Assembly: GCF_003570715.1 (NCBI RefSeq)
Contig: NZ_QXXQ01000002.1
Coordinates: 372,001 to 436,000 of the forward strand
Reading direction: 5' to 3'
Source: Gemmobacter lutimaris
GTDB taxonomy: Bacteria > Pseudomonadota > Alphaproteobacteria > Rhodobacterales > Rhodobacteraceae
Length of the DNA stretch: 64,000 bases
Part shown: positions 8,623-17,350 of the stretch, in pieces
How positions within the stretch are numbered: position 1 is the stretch's first letter
Layout of the letters: each line of letters starts with the position of its first letter
The notes under the pieces: model-generated
Told to the model about the DNA's origin: nothing
The model's input: only the letters and a program-made list of their open reading frames with translations
The model's database searches: none
Made by a program: the position numbers and the translations under genes

Positions 8623-9549
8623 TTAGCCCGTGATCCAGGCGATGATCATTGTGACGGTCAGGATACTGGCCGCCGTGGATACAAGAATGGCAGTGGACAC
8701 CCGTTGCGGGGCCACGCCGTAATGTTGCGCAAGGATATAGACATTGCCCGCGACCGGAAGGCTTGCCGCCGCCACCATGACGCCCGCCGCCGACGGATCG
8801 ACCGGGAAGATCACGAAGGCCGCCAGCGCCACCAGCGCCGGATGCAGCGCCAGCTTGGCGAAGGACAGCCAGATCGCGACGCCCAGCCGATCCGCCCCGC
8901 GCCCGGCCAGCGAGGCGCCGATGGCGAACAGCGCGCCGGGGGTGGCGGCACCGCCGAGGATGCCCAGAAACTCGTTCACCGGGCCGGGCACCGGCAGCGC
9001 CGCGCCGGACCAGATCAGCCCCAGCACGATCGACACCACCATCGGGTTCTTCAGCCAGCCCATTGCCAGCATGCGCAGCGTCTGCAACCCCGGTCGCCCG
9101 CCCCGCGCGGCGGTGATGATCAGCGTGATGAGGGACGAAAACACCACCATGTCCACCGTCAGCACCATCAGCACCGGCCCGGCCGCCTGTGGCCCCAGCA
9201 GCACGACCAGCATGGGCACGCCCAGAAAGCCGGTATTGCCCGATTGCGCACATTGCGCCTCCATCGCCGCTTCCTCGACCCCGCGGCCACGCGCCATGGC
9301 GATGGCCATGACCGCCGCATAAAGCAGCAGCGAGGCCGAAAGATAGGCCAGCACGAAGGGCAGGTCGAAGATTTCCGCAAGGCTCAGGTTCGCGGCAAAG
9401 CGGAACAGCATGGCCGACAGCGCGAAGTAGAACACGAATTTGGTCAGCCAGGCCACACCTTCGGGCGGGAAGAACCGTTTCCGGCCCGCCAGATACCCCA
9501 CCGCGATCAGGGCGAAGAAGGGCAGGGTTTTCACAAGTATCGGCAGCAT
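8623..9549 (-). CDS. AEC (auxin efflux carrier) family transporter
   Basis: 308 aa with about ten transmembrane segments. The N-terminal repeat MLPILVKTLPFFALIAVGYLAGRK, the NTGFLGVPMLVVLLG block and the second-repeat GALFAIGASLAGR / LPVAGNVYILAQHYGV are characteristic of bacterial AEC permeases (malate/malonate-type and uncharacterised). The substrate is unknown. It starts the minus-strand AEC-fghA-yaiI run; the 12-nt gap to fghA suggests one transcript. Confidence 0.88.
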   Translation of the reverse strand: MLPILVKTLPFFALIAVGYLAGRKRFFPPEGVAWLTKFVFYFALSAMLFRFAANLSLAEIFDLPFVLAYLSASLLLYAAVMAIAMARGRGVEEAAMEAQCAQSGNTGFLGVPMLVVLLGPQAAGPVLMVLTVDMVVFSSLITLIITAARGGRPGLQTLRMLAMGWLKNPMVVSIVLGLIWSGAALPVPGPVNEFLGILGGAATPGALFAIGASLAGRGADRLGVAIWLSFAKLALHPALVALAAFVIFPVDPSAAGVMVAAASLPVAGNVYILAQHYGVAPQRVSTAILVSTAASILTVTMIIAWITG

Positions 9550-9609
9550 GTTCCGGGGTCCGAGCGTTGGCCCAAGCTTTCACGCCGCGCGGGCGGATGC
9601 AAGGCAGGT

Positions 9610-10050
9610 TCAGCTCTGCGTCTGCGCGTCGGGGTTGTGCTGTCCGGGCAGGCTGCGGCCATTGGCGCGCAGGGTTGCCACCAGCCGGCCGTCGCCGCCG
9701 GTGACCATGATGTCATAAATCGCGCTGCGCCCGCTGCGTGACAATTCGGTCGCCGTGGCGGTCAGCGTCTCGCCCCCGCGCGCCGGGCTGACGAAGGTGA
9801 TCTGGTTCACCTGCGCCACCATCGGCACGTTATGGCTGTTGGCGGCATAGGCAAAGGCGCTGTCGGCCAGCGCGAAGATGAACCCGCCGTGGCAGATGCC
9901 GTGACTGTTCAGATGCTGCGGCCCCAGATCGAGGCACATCACAGCCCGGCCCGGCGCCACCTCGACCAGCCGCGTGGCAAGGGTCCGGTTGGCCTCGTCC
10001 CCCGCCCACATGGTTGCGGCGCAGGCTTCGGCAAGCGCCTGCGGCCCCAT
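9610..10050 (-). CDS. PaaI-type hotdog-fold acyl-CoA thioesterase
   Basis: 146 aa from ATG at 10050, whose first base is the last base of the folC stop (TGATG). The hotdog active-site segment HLNSHGICHGGFIFALADSAFAYAAN (split here as HLNSHGICHGG and IFALADSAFAYAAN) with its His-Gly-Gly/Asp pair matches PaaI, which hydrolyses ring-hydroxylated phenylacetyl-CoA esters. No other paa genes are in the window, so it may be a general housekeeping thioesterase. It lies last in accD-folC-thioesterase order. Confidence 0.82.
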   Translation of the reverse strand: MGPQALAEACAATMWAGDEANRTLATRLVEVAPGRAVMCLDLGPQHLNSHGICHGGFIFALADSAFAYAANSHNVPMVAQVNQITFVSPARGGETLTATATELSRSGRSAIYDIMVTGGDGRLVATLRANGRSLPGQHNPDAQTQS

Positions 10051-11327
10051 CAGCCGTTCTCTTTCAGAACGGTGCCCGCAAGGTAAAGCGAGCCACAGAT
10101 CAGCACCCGTGCCTGCGGGTTGCGGTCGGCGACTCCGGCCAGCGCGGCAGCGACGCTTTCGGCCTCTGCGGCCACGATGCCCGCCTTGCGCGCGGCCTCG
10201 GCGGTCACTTCGGCGGGCAGCGTATTCTTCTCGCCCGGAATCGAGACGGCATGCAGTTCTGCCAGATGCGGTGCCAGCGGGCGCAGGTAACCGCCGATAT
10301 CCTTGGTGTTCAGCATACCGCAAATGGCGAAAGTCGGACGCGCAGGCATGGCGGCCAGTGTCGCGGCAATAGCCTCGCCCCCCGCCGGGTTGTGGCCGCC
10401 GTCGAGCCACAGCTCCACCCCCGGCGCCAGATCGACCAGCGGACCCTGACGCAGACGCTGCATCCGGGCGGGCCAGAAGGCGCGGGCTACTGCCGCCTCG
10501 CAGGCGGTCTCCGACGCGCCCAGATGGCGCAGCGCGGCCAGTGCAGCCCCGGCATTCTGGATCTGGTGCGGCCCCGGCAGGTTGGGCAGCGGCAGGTCCA
10601 GAAGGCCGGTTTCATCCTGAAACACCAGCCGCCCGCGTTCAGTTGTCACATGCCAGTGCTGGCCATGCACCAGAAGCGGCGCCCCGAGCCGCGCCGCGCG
10701 CGCCTCGATCACGTCCAGCGCCGCATCTTCCTGCGGGCCGACCACGCAGGGCACGCCGCGCTTGAGGATCCCGGCCTTTTCGCCCGCAATCTCGGGCAGG
10801 GTTTCGCCCAGATATTGCTGATGGTCGATGGAAATGGGCGTCAGCACCGTCAGTGCCGGGCGATCCACCACATTTGTGGCGTCCAGTCGCCCGCCAAGCC
10901 CCACTTCCAGCAGCGTGTAGTCCGCCGGGGTGCGGGAAAAAGCCAGCAGCGCGGCGCAGGTGGTGATCTCGAAAAACGTGATCTCTTCGCCACCATTCGC
11001 CGCGACGCATTCATCAAGCAGCGCGGCCAGCGCGTCCTCGGAAATCAGCTCGCCCGCCAGCCGGATACGTTCATGGAACCACGCCAGATGCGGCGAGGTA
11101 TAGGCGTGGACAAGTTTTCCATCGGCCTCCAGCCCGGCGCGGATCATGGCCTGGGTCGAGCCCTTGCCATTGGTCCCGGCCAGGTGGATCACCGGCGGCA
11201 GCACCCGTTCCGGGTGGTCAAGCGCCGCCAGAAGACGGTGCACCCGGTCCAGCGTGAGGTCGATGATCTTGGGATGGAATTCCATCATACGCGCCAGAAT
11301 CGCGTCGGAACGGCTGGTATCGGTCAT
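10050..11327 (-). CDS. folC: Bifunctional folylpolyglutamate synthase / dihydrofolate synthase
   Basis: 425 aa, Mur-ligase family. It adds glutamate to dihydropteroate and then to folates, using ATP. The P-loop HLAGTNGKGST lies near residue 50. TSPHLAWFHERI, EVGLGGRLDATNV, SIDHQQYLG-x-T and WLDGGHNPAG are FolC signatures. It lies 59 nt downstream of accD, an arrangement common in Rhodobacterales and other Proteobacteria, and overlaps the downstream thioesterase start. Confidence 0.95.
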   Translation of the reverse strand: MTDTSRSDAILARMMEFHPKIIDLTLDRVHRLLAALDHPERVLPPVIHLAGTNGKGSTQAMIRAGLEADGKLVHAYTSPHLAWFHERIRLAGELISEDALAALLDECVAANGGEEITFFEITTCAALLAFSRTPADYTLLEVGLGGRLDATNVVDRPALTVLTPISIDHQQYLGETLPEIAGEKAGILKRGVPCVVGPQEDAALDVIEARAARLGAPLLVHGQHWHVTTERGRLVFQDETGLLDLPLPNLPGPHQIQNAGAALAALRHLGASETACEAAVARAFWPARMQRLRQGPLVDLAPGVELWLDGGHNPAGGEAIAATLAAMPARPTFAICGMLNTKDIGGYLRPLAPHLAELHAVSIPGEKNTLPAEVTAEAARKAGIVAAEAESVAAALAGVADRNPQARVLICGSLYLAGTVLKENG

Positions 11328-11386
11328 CGCGGCCTCGGAGGCGGAATGTGTGGGGAAGGGGCGGGCCAGCCTTGGCCCGCGAAAGC

Positions 11387-12301
11387 TCAGCCCTGCGCGG
11401 GCGCGGGCTGTTCCACCGGCTGCGCCGGGGGCAGATCGCCATGCACGGCGGGCGTCTGTCTTGTCAGCATACGCAGGATGGTGACCAGCTCCTCCCGCAG
11501 CTTCTTGCGGTGGGTCACCCGGTCCAGCATGCCGTGATCCAGCAGATATTCGGCGCGCTGGAACCCCTCGGGCAGCTTTTCGCGGATGGTCTGTTCAATG
11601 ACGCGCGGCCCGGCGAAGCAGATCAGCGCGTTCGGCTCGGCGATCTGCACATCGCCCAGCATGGCGTAAGAGGCCGTCACACCGCCGGTCGTCGGATGGG
11701 TCAGCACCACGATATAGGGCAGCCCCGCTTCCTTCAGCATCTGCACCGCCACGGTCGAACGCGGCATCTGCATCAGCGACAGAATGCCTTCCTGCATCCG
11801 GGCGCCACCAGCGGCGGAAAACAGGATCAGCGGCCGCTTCAGCGCCACGGCCCGTTCAGCCGCTGCCACGATGGCATTGCCGACATACATGCCCATCGAG
11901 CCGCCCATGAACGAAAAGTCCTGCGCCACGGCGACAACCGGGGTGCGCAGCATCTCGCCCTCGGCGACCAGCATGGCATCCTTCTCGCCGGTGGCTTTCT
12001 GCGCGGCCTTCATCCGTTCGGGGTATTTCTTCTGGTCGCGGAAATGCAGTGGATCGGCAACCGGCTCGGGCACCTTCACCTCGACAAAGACGCCGCCGTC
12101 AAACAGCGCCGCAAACCGTTCGCGCGGGGTGATCGCCATATGGTGATCGCAATGCGTGCAGACATTCTGGTTCTCCGCCAGCTCGCGGTGAAACAGCATC
12201 GTCCCGCATTCGGGGCATTTCGTCCAAAGGTTCTCGGGCACCTCGCGGCGCGAGAACAGCGAGTTGATCTTCGGGCGGACGTAATTGCTGATCCAGTTCA
12301 T
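11387..12301 (-). CDS. accD: Acetyl-CoA carboxylase carboxyltransferase subunit beta
   Basis: 304 aa from ATG at 12301 ([20 protein letters not shown]). The long in-frame extension towards 13150 runs antisense through the lipoprotein gene and is rejected. The N-terminal zinc ribbon is complete: Cys29, Cys32, Cys48, Cys51 (KCPECG ... VCTHCDHH). The crotonase-like carboxyltransferase core carries [12 protein letters not shown] and [16 protein letters not shown]. With AccA it transfers carboxyl from biotin to acetyl-CoA, making malonyl-CoA for fatty acids. folC follows 59 nt downstream. Confidence 0.95.
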   Translation of the reverse strand: MNWISNYVRPKINSLFSRREVPENLWTKCPECGTMLFHRELAENQNVCTHCDHHMAITPRERFAALFDGGVFVEVKVPEPVADPLHFRDQKKYPERMKAAQKATGEKDAMLVAEGEMLRTPVVAVAQDFSFMGGSMGMYVGNAIVAAAERAVALKRPLILFSAAGGARMQEGILSLMQMPRSTVAVQMLKEAGLPYIVVLTHPTTGGVTASYAMLGDVQIAEPNALICFAGPRVIEQTIREKLPEGFQRAEYLLDHGMLDRVTHRKKLREELVTILRMLTRQTPAVHGDLPPAQPVEQPAPAQG

Positions 12302-12454
12302 CCCGGCGGGCCCCTCTTGCGCAGTCGCGTTCCGAAATAAGCCGCGAAGCCCGGAATTGCAATCGCGCGCGGCGTTCTGCCGATCATGCCGCGCGCCAGC
12401 TTGCCCGGATACATCCCGCGCAGTATGACGGCGCGGTTCCCCGGAGACCTGCCC

Positions 12455-13099
12455 TTGACCGCTTTTTCGCGCCTTTGCCGCCAAGCCCGATTCCCCGCCG
12501 TGCTTGCCCTTGCCGCCCTGCTGCTGTCGGGTTGCGTCCTGCCTGCGGGTGGACCCGCGGCGGATTATCACCGACGCCCGGTCACGCCCGGCAAGGTGGT
12601 TGTGGCCGCGCCTTCGGGCTATTGCATCGAGCCCGCTTCGGTGGTCGAACGCGCGGATACCGCGCTGGTCCTGCTGGGGCGTTGTGCCGGGGCCGAGACG
12701 CGTGGTCCTGCCGTGCTGACCGCCAGCGTGGGCGCGGCGGGTTCGGCTTCCGGTCTGGATATTGTTTCGGGAGGGCAGGAACTTGCCGCCTTCTTCCGAT
12801 CGGAGCGCGGACGCGCCGCGCTCAGCCGGCGCGGGCGGGCCGGGGATGTTACGCTGCATCAGGCGGTGGGCATTCCGGGGGCTTTCCTTCTGCGCTTTGA
12901 CGACAAGGGGGCAAAGGCTGCCGCCATGCAGCCGGAAAGCTGGCGTGCGATCCTGACCTTGCGGGGCCGGCTGGTCAGCCTCTCGGTCAGTGGAATCGCG
13001 GGGCAGCCCGGTCTGGGCCGCACGGAGAGCCGTGCCCTGCTGGAAGCCTTCGTAACCGCGGTGCGACGGGCCAATCCGGGTGCGGCTGTGACGCAATGA
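12455..13099 (+). CDS. Predicted lipoprotein
   Basis: 214 aa if started at TTG 12455, which has GGAGA 7 bases upstream and gives a compact lipoprotein signal: basic [13 protein letters not shown], then [13 protein letters not shown] with the lipobox Cys at about residue 27. Longer in-frame starts exist at 12425 and 12386 but lack a ribosome site and overextend the leader. The mature part (about 185 aa) is soluble, with no recognised family; phrases such as [16 protein letters not shown] recur in Rhodobacteraceae lipoproteins in my memory. It is divergent from accD. Function unknown. Confidence 0.7.
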   Translation: MTAFSRLCRQARFPAVLALAALLLSGCVLPAGGPAADYHRRPVTPGKVVVAAPSGYCIEPASVVERADTALVLLGRCAGAETRGPAVLTASVGAAGSASGLDIVSGGQELAAFFRSERGRAALSRRGRAGDVTLHQAVGIPGAFLLRFDDKGAKAAAMQPESWRAILTLRGRLVSLSVSGIAGQPGLGRTESRALLEAFVTAVRRANPGAAVTQ

Positions 13100-13232
13100 A
13101 GCGCGAAAAGACGCGAAATTCCGGCAGCTTGGGGTGGCGTTCTTAATCATTTGAGGTGATAAACGAATCGTTTCCGCATGTGAAACGGTTTACCCGGCGG
13201 CAAGCGTCGTCCGGCGGATCATCAATGGTGAC

Positions 13233-14006
13233 ATGGGCAACAAACTTGACAACCTTCTGGACCGGCTGACCCAGCGCAGGTTCGAACGTCGCTGGGCGGG
13301 ATGGGCCGACCGTGCCACCCAGATGGGGCTTGAGGAACTGCGCGACCTGCGCGGCCGCGCCCGCGCCGCGCGCCGCCAGCTTGACCGCGTGATCCATGTC
13401 GCCGAACATCGCCTTGCCCTGCCGGTCATCGGCTCCAACGCCCTGCGCAAACCCATGGGCTCGGACTGGGTCTGGCGCCCCGATCTGTGGAAGGGCGAGA
13501 TCCCGGTGCCGGGCTTTTCATCGGTCCCCTCGAAACAGCCAATCTGCGAGGGTGCGACTCTGTTCCACGATTGCCGCCGGTCAGAACTGACCGTCCGGCA
13601 GGTGCGCAACACCCGCGAATCCGATCTGGCGCCCTTTGGCCTGCGCATGGATGTGTTCCGCTTCGACGGTTCGTTCCTGTCACTGGTGCTGGACCTGCCG
13701 CCTGAGGCGGTGCAGGGCCTGCGCCTGCGCCACCTGATCCGGCTTGACGTGATCGTCGAGATGGAAAAGCCGCTGGAAATATTCGCCCGTCTCAATGTGC
13801 GTCACGGCCCCAATGTCGAACAGATCGTGCGCGAACTGCCGCTGGCGGAAGAGGAGGTGATGGTCGAATTCGACCTCGCCTATACGAAGATGAGCGAGAA
13901 GCGCGTCGAAAAGATGTGGGTCGATCTGATCTTCGAAGGCCCGGAAATGAACCAGATCATCCTGCGCGACGTCACCCTGTCGCGTCGGCCCCGTGCGGAT
14001 ATTTGA
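13233..14006 (+). CDS. Conserved Rhodobacteraceae protein, DUF6478-like
   Basis: 257 aa, no signal or membrane segment. An Arg-rich amphipathic helix (about 5-55) is followed by a beta-rich region containing SDWVWRPDLWKGEIPVPG and a C-terminal LRDVTLSRRPRADI. I associate this layout with the DUF6478 family of Rhodobacterales, which has no known function. ATG 13233 is preceded by only a weak GGTGA site. It lies 10 nt before the next gene, so the pair is probably co-transcribed. Confidence 0.75.
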   Translation: MGNKLDNLLDRLTQRRFERRWAGWADRATQMGLEELRDLRGRARAARRQLDRVIHVAEHRLALPVIGSNALRKPMGSDWVWRPDLWKGEIPVPGFSSVPSKQPICEGATLFHDCRRSELTVRQVRNTRESDLAPFGLRMDVFRFDGSFLSLVLDLPPEAVQGLRLRHLIRLDVIVEMEKPLEIFARLNVRHGPNVEQIVRELPLAEEEVMVEFDLAYTKMSEKRVEKMWVDLIFEGPEMNQIILRDVTLSRRPRADI

Positions 14007-14016
14007 GGCAGGCGTC

Positions 14017-14391
14017 ATGGCGGAAGCGAAGCTGACAAAGACCAAGGTTCGGGCGGGGATCTGGGAAGGGCTGCTGACGGCGGAAGGCGGCATCCCCGCG
14101 CTGGAAGTGCTGCATCTGGAACAGAAGCTGCCCGGCCTGACTGTGACCGAAGTGCCGGGCCAGCCGGGCCACTACGCCGTGCGCTTGCCCATCCCTGTTA
14201 CCGTGCTGACCGAAGGGGTGCAGACCTTCCTGTTCCGCGATGCGATCACGGGCGACAAGCTGGGGCATTTCACCATCATCACCGGGGTGGCGATGGAGGA
14301 TGACCTGCGGGCCGAAGTTGACCTGCTGCGCGCCGAACTCGACATGCTGAAACGCGCTTTCCGGCGGCACTGCCTGGAAACCACGGGCTGA
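14017..14391 (+). CDS. Conserved hypothetical protein
   Basis: 124 aa from ATG 14017 ([18 protein letters not shown]), chosen because GAGGCAGG lies upstream; a GTG 24 nt earlier would overlap the previous gene. The protein is compact and beta-rich, ending in a predicted helix with heptad-like leucines ([21 protein letters not shown]) and therefore a possible short coiled coil for oligomerisation. I recognise no family. It follows the DUF6478-like gene by 10 nt and is followed by the double-hairpin repeat at 14421. Confidence 0.65.
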   Translation: MAEAKLTKTKVRAGIWEGLLTAEGGIPALEVLHLEQKLPGLTVTEVPGQPGHYAVRLPIPVTVLTEGVQTFLFRDAITGDKLGHFTIITGVAMEDDLRAEVDLLRAELDMLKRAFRRHCLETTG

Positions 14392-14420
14392 GCGTTGCGC
14401 GCCGCTTCTGCCGGGCGCGA

Positions 14421-14468
14421 GCAAAAGTTTTCCTGAAAACTTTTGCAAATTTCTTCAAAGAAATTTGC
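14421..14468. repeat. Double-hairpin intergenic repeat, copy A
   Basis: Two perfect back-to-back inverted repeats share their middle GC. Stem 1 is 14421-14432 with 14435-14446 (12 bp, GCAAAAGTTTTC arm, 2-base loop). Stem 2 is 14445-14455 with 14458-14468 (11 bp, GCAAATTTCTT arm, 2-base loop). The reverse complement closely matches copy C at 44584, including an identical 26-base stem-loop. It lies between the hypothetical gene and msrB and probably acts as a transcript end or mRNA 3' structure. Confidence 0.8.
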
Positions 14469-14527
14469 GGGCTCTGGACTTTCCGGCCGGGGTGACCAGA
14501 TTCACCCCGACAGGATCAGGAGGCCGC

Positions 14528-14965
14528 ATGTCCCGCTTTGCCAAGACCGCCGAGGCCGTCGCCCGGCTGACCCCCGAACAATACCGCGTCACGCAGGAAA
14601 ACGGGACCGAGCGTCCGTTCACCGGTGAATACGATCATCATTTCGAGCCGGGTATCTATGTGGACATCGTGTCAGGCGAGCCACTGTTTTCCTCGGCCGA
14701 CAAATATAACAGCGGCTGTGGCTGGCCCGCCTTTGCGCGTCCCATCGACGAGGCGCATATGGTGGAGCTGCGCGACATCACCCATGGCATGATCCGGACC
14801 GAGGTGCGGTCAACCCATGGCGACAGCCATCTGGGCCATGTGTTCCCGGACGGCCCCCGCGAAATGGGCGGGCTGCGCTACTGCATCAATTCCGCCAGCC
14901 TTCGCTTCATCCCGAAGGACCGGATGGAAGAGGAAGGCTATGGCGACTGGCTCGACCGGGTGTAA
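14528..14965 (+). CDS. msrB: Peptide-methionine (R)-S-oxide reductase
   Basis: 145 aa from ATG 14528, with AGGAGG at 14518-14523. It reduces methionine-R-sulfoxide in proteins. SelR-domain signatures are [23 protein letters not shown] and [11 protein letters not shown], which contains the catalytic Cys. Both CxxC zinc pairs of E. coli MsrB are missing (the corresponding positions read YVDIVSGEP and STHGDSH), so this is the zinc-free form. The Cys in SGCGW is a candidate resolving residue. It converges on map, with a short hairpin across its stop. Confidence 0.93.
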   Translation: MSRFAKTAEAVARLTPEQYRVTQENGTERPFTGEYDHHFEPGIYVDIVSGEPLFSSADKYNSGCGWPAFARPIDEAHMVELRDITHGMIRTEVRSTHGDSHLGHVFPDGPREMGGLRYCINSASLRFIPKDRMEEEGYGDWLDRV

Positions 14966-14974
14966 CCCCGGTCG
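14953..14974. terminator. Hairpin between convergent msrB and map
   Basis: CGACCGGG and CCCGGTCG form a perfect 8-bp stem around the msrB stop codon, immediately before the 3' end of map. No T-run follows on either strand, so termination is possible but unproven. Confidence 0.35.
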
Positions 14975-14976
14975 CT

Positions 14977-15786
14977 TCATGCCCAGGTTCGGAAGAACTT
15001 GCCGGCAGGGGACAGGGTGAAGATCTCGCAGCCCTCTGCCGTCACACCCACCGAATGCTCGTATTGCGCCGAAAGTGACTTGTCGCGGGTGACGGCGGTC
15101 CAGTCGTCGGCCAGCACCTTGGTTTCGGGGCGGCCAAGGTTCACCATCGGTTCAATGGTGAAGAACATACCTTCCTCCAGCACCGCACCGCTGCCCGCGC
15201 GGCCGTAGTGCAGCACGTTCGGCGGGGCGTGGAACACCCGGCCAAGGCCGTGGCCGCAGAAGTCGCGCACCACCGACATGCGGCTGGCCTCGACATAGGT
15301 CTGGATCGCGTTGCCGATATCACCGAAAGTATTGCCCGGCTTCACCGCCGCAATCCCGCGCATCAAGCCCTCGTGCGTGACCTCGATCAGCCGTTCCGCC
15401 TTGCGGCCCAGATTGCCCGCCACGAACATGCGGCTGGTGTCGCCATACCAGCCGTCCACAATCACGGTGACGTCGATATTCAGGATGTCGCCATCCGCCA
15501 GCACCTTGTTGCCGGGGATGCCGTGGCAGACCACATGGTTGACGCTGATGCACGACGCATGGCGATACCCCTTGTAGCCGATCGTGGCCGAGATCACGCC
15601 ACGGCGTTCAACCTCGGCGGTGATGAATTCGTCCAGCTCGCCCGTGGTCGCGCCCGGTTTCACCAGCGGGATCACCGCATCAAGGATCTCGGCCGCCACC
15701 TGCCCGGCGGCGCGCATCCCGGCGAAATCAGCCGGGTCATAGATGCGGATGCCATCCTTGGTCACGCGGCCGCGAGTCTCTTTCAC
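14977..15786 (-). CDS. map: Methionine aminopeptidase, type I
   Basis: 269 aa. It removes the initiator methionine from nascent proteins using a two-metal centre. The five metal ligands are visible in order: Asp in GDILNIDVTVIVDG, Asp in GWYGDTSRMF, His in FCGHGLGRVFH, Glu in FTIEPMVN and Glu in QYEHSVGVT. The upstream histidine is in CHGIPGNK. No type II insert is present. Monocistronic, divergent from the molybdopterin-binding-domain gene. Confidence 0.95.
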   Translation of the reverse strand: MKETRGRVTKDGIRIYDPADFAGMRAAGQVAAEILDAVIPLVKPGATTGELDEFITAEVERRGVISATIGYKGYRHASCISVNHVVCHGIPGNKVLADGDILNIDVTVIVDGWYGDTSRMFVAGNLGRKAERLIEVTHEGLMRGIAAVKPGNTFGDIGNAIQTYVEASRMSVVRDFCGHGLGRVFHAPPNVLHYGRAGSGAVLEEGMFFTIEPMVNLGRPETKVLADDWTAVTRDKSLSAQYEHSVGVTAEGCEIFTLSPAGKFFRTWA

Positions 15787-15905
15787 GGGGTATCCTTTCC
15801 TTAAGGCTTGCGTCTAGATAAAGCCTCGGGCAGCAAAAGACCAGAGCCGGGCCGAAGTCAGGAGCGTGACAGGCGCGGCTTTCGCGGATCGGCAAGGAGA
15901 GCGCC

Positions 15906-16625
15906 ATGACCAACCCCACCGCCGCCATGCTGGTGATCGGCGATGAAATCCTGTCGGGGCGCACGCGCGACAGCAATACCCATTATCTTGCGGGCGAACT
16001 GACACAGCGCGGCATCCGGCTGATGGAGGCGCGGGTGGTGGCCGATGATCATGCGGCCATCGTCGAGGCGGTGAATGCACTGCGCGGGCGCTGGGATCAT
16101 CTGTTTACCAGCGGCGGTATCGGGCCGACGCATGACGACATCACCGCCGATGCCGTAGCGGCGGCCTTCGGTCTTGGTATCAGCCACCGCGCCGATGCCA
16201 TGGCGCTGTTGCAGGCGCATTACGACCGCGCGGGGCTGGAATTCAACACGGCCCGGCAGCGCATGGCGCGTATCCCGGACACGGCAACCCTGATCGACAA
16301 TCCGGTCAGCACAGCGCCCGGCTTCACGCTGGGCAATGTGCATGTGATGGCGGGCGTGCCCAACATCTTTCAGGCCATGGTGGCCAGCGTGTTGCCCACG
16401 CTCACGGGGGGCGAGCCATTGTTGAGCCAGTCGCTCCGCGTCAATCGCGGCGAGGGCGAGATTGCCGGGCCTTTCGCGGCCTTGGCAGCCGATTTCCCCG
16501 ATCTGTCGATGGGCTCTTACCCGTTCATCCAGAACGGTGCCCATGGCACTAATCTTGTCATCAGGGGCACCGATCCCGCGCAGCTGGATGCCGCGATGAC
16601 CCGGCTTTGCGCGTTGTTCTCGTGA
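15906..16625 (+). CDS. Molybdopterin-binding domain protein, CinA N-terminal type
   Basis: 239 aa. The MoCF/CinA N-terminal fold is evident: MLVIGDEILSGRTRDSNTHYLA, the FTSGGIGPTHDDITADAVAAAFG phosphate-binding block and PVSTAPGFTLGNVHVMAGVP. The amidase domain of full CinA (nicotinamide-nucleotide amidase) is absent, as in many stand-alone homologues. A role in nucleotide-pyrophosphate or cofactor handling is plausible but not shown. Its stop overlaps the next start by one base (TGATG). Confidence 0.88.
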   Translation: MTNPTAAMLVIGDEILSGRTRDSNTHYLAGELTQRGIRLMEARVVADDHAAIVEAVNALRGRWDHLFTSGGIGPTHDDITADAVAAAFGLGISHRADAMALLQAHYDRAGLEFNTARQRMARIPDTATLIDNPVSTAPGFTLGNVHVMAGVPNIFQAMVASVLPTLTGGEPLLSQSLRVNRGEGEIAGPFAALAADFPDLSMGSYPFIQNGAHGTNLVIRGTDPAQLDAAMTRLCALFS

Positions 16626-17347
16626 TGGGGGGGCAACTCAGTCCTGCACGGCTGGCCGAGGTGATGGAGGCGACATGGCCCCCTGCCCGCAGCTTTATCG
16701 AAGGCCCGTGGCGTCTGCGCGACGGGCAGGGCGGTGGGCAGCGGGTGTCGGCGACCACGGCGGAAGGGGATTGGACCGACGCCGATCTGCCGCTGGCCGA
16801 GGCTGCGATGACGGCGCTGGGGCAGAAGCATCTCTTCCTGATCCGCGCAGGCGATGCAGCGCTGGATGCGGCACTGGAGGCACGGGGCTACCGGGTGAAC
16901 GATCCGGTGGTGGCCTATGCCGCCCCTGCCGAGGATCTGGCGCAGCCGGTCAGCGGCATGGCGGCCTTCCTGCACTGGCCGCCCCTTGCGATTGCCGCCG
17001 ACATCTGGGCGGCCGGGGGCATCGGTCCGGCGCGGCTGGCGGTGATGGACCGGGTGGCGGGGCCAAAAGTGGCGATCCTCGGGCGCACCGATGACACGCC
17101 TTCCGGCGCGGCCTTTGTGGCAGTTTCCGGTGATGTGGCCATGCTGCATGCGCTGGAGGTGCCCACCACGATGCGGCGGCGGGGCGCGGCGGCGGTGATG
17201 ATGCGCGCGGCGGCGGGCTGGGCGGTGGCGCAGGGGGCCACCACCTTCGCCGTGGTGGTGACCGAGGCAAATGACCCCGCCCGCGCGCTTTACGCGCGGC
17301 TGGGTATGGTCGAGGCCGGACGCTACCATTACCGGCTGAAGGATTGA
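16625..17347 (+). CDS. GNAT family N-acetyltransferase
   Basis: 240 aa from ATG 16625, coupled to the preceding stop (TGATG). The N-terminal 100 residues are divergent. The C-terminal GNAT core includes ATTFAVVVTEANDPARALYARLGM and, before it, LEVPTTMRRRGAAAVMMRAA, which is the acetyl-CoA loop (R-R-x-G-A-A). The shape resembles FR47-like acetyltransferases. The acceptor is unknown. The OmpA-type gene begins 3 nt after the stop, so the three genes likely form an operon. Confidence 0.82.
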   Translation: MGGQLSPARLAEVMEATWPPARSFIEGPWRLRDGQGGGQRVSATTAEGDWTDADLPLAEAAMTALGQKHLFLIRAGDAALDAALEARGYRVNDPVVAYAAPAEDLAQPVSGMAAFLHWPPLAIAADIWAAGGIGPARLAVMDRVAGPKVAILGRTDDTPSGAAFVAVSGDVAMLHALEVPTTMRRRGAAAVMMRAAAGWAVAQGATTFAVVVTEANDPARALYARLGMVEAGRYHYRLKD

Positions 17348-17350
17348 GGG

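Noticed and set aside
11387-13150. accD starting far upstream (587 codons)
   Set aside because: The added N-terminus is antisense to the lipoprotein gene and unlike any AccD; the normal start with the zinc ribbon lies at 12301.
15906-16625. Naming this gene cinA
   Set aside because: Only the N-terminal molybdopterin-binding domain is present; the amidase domain that defines full CinA is missing.
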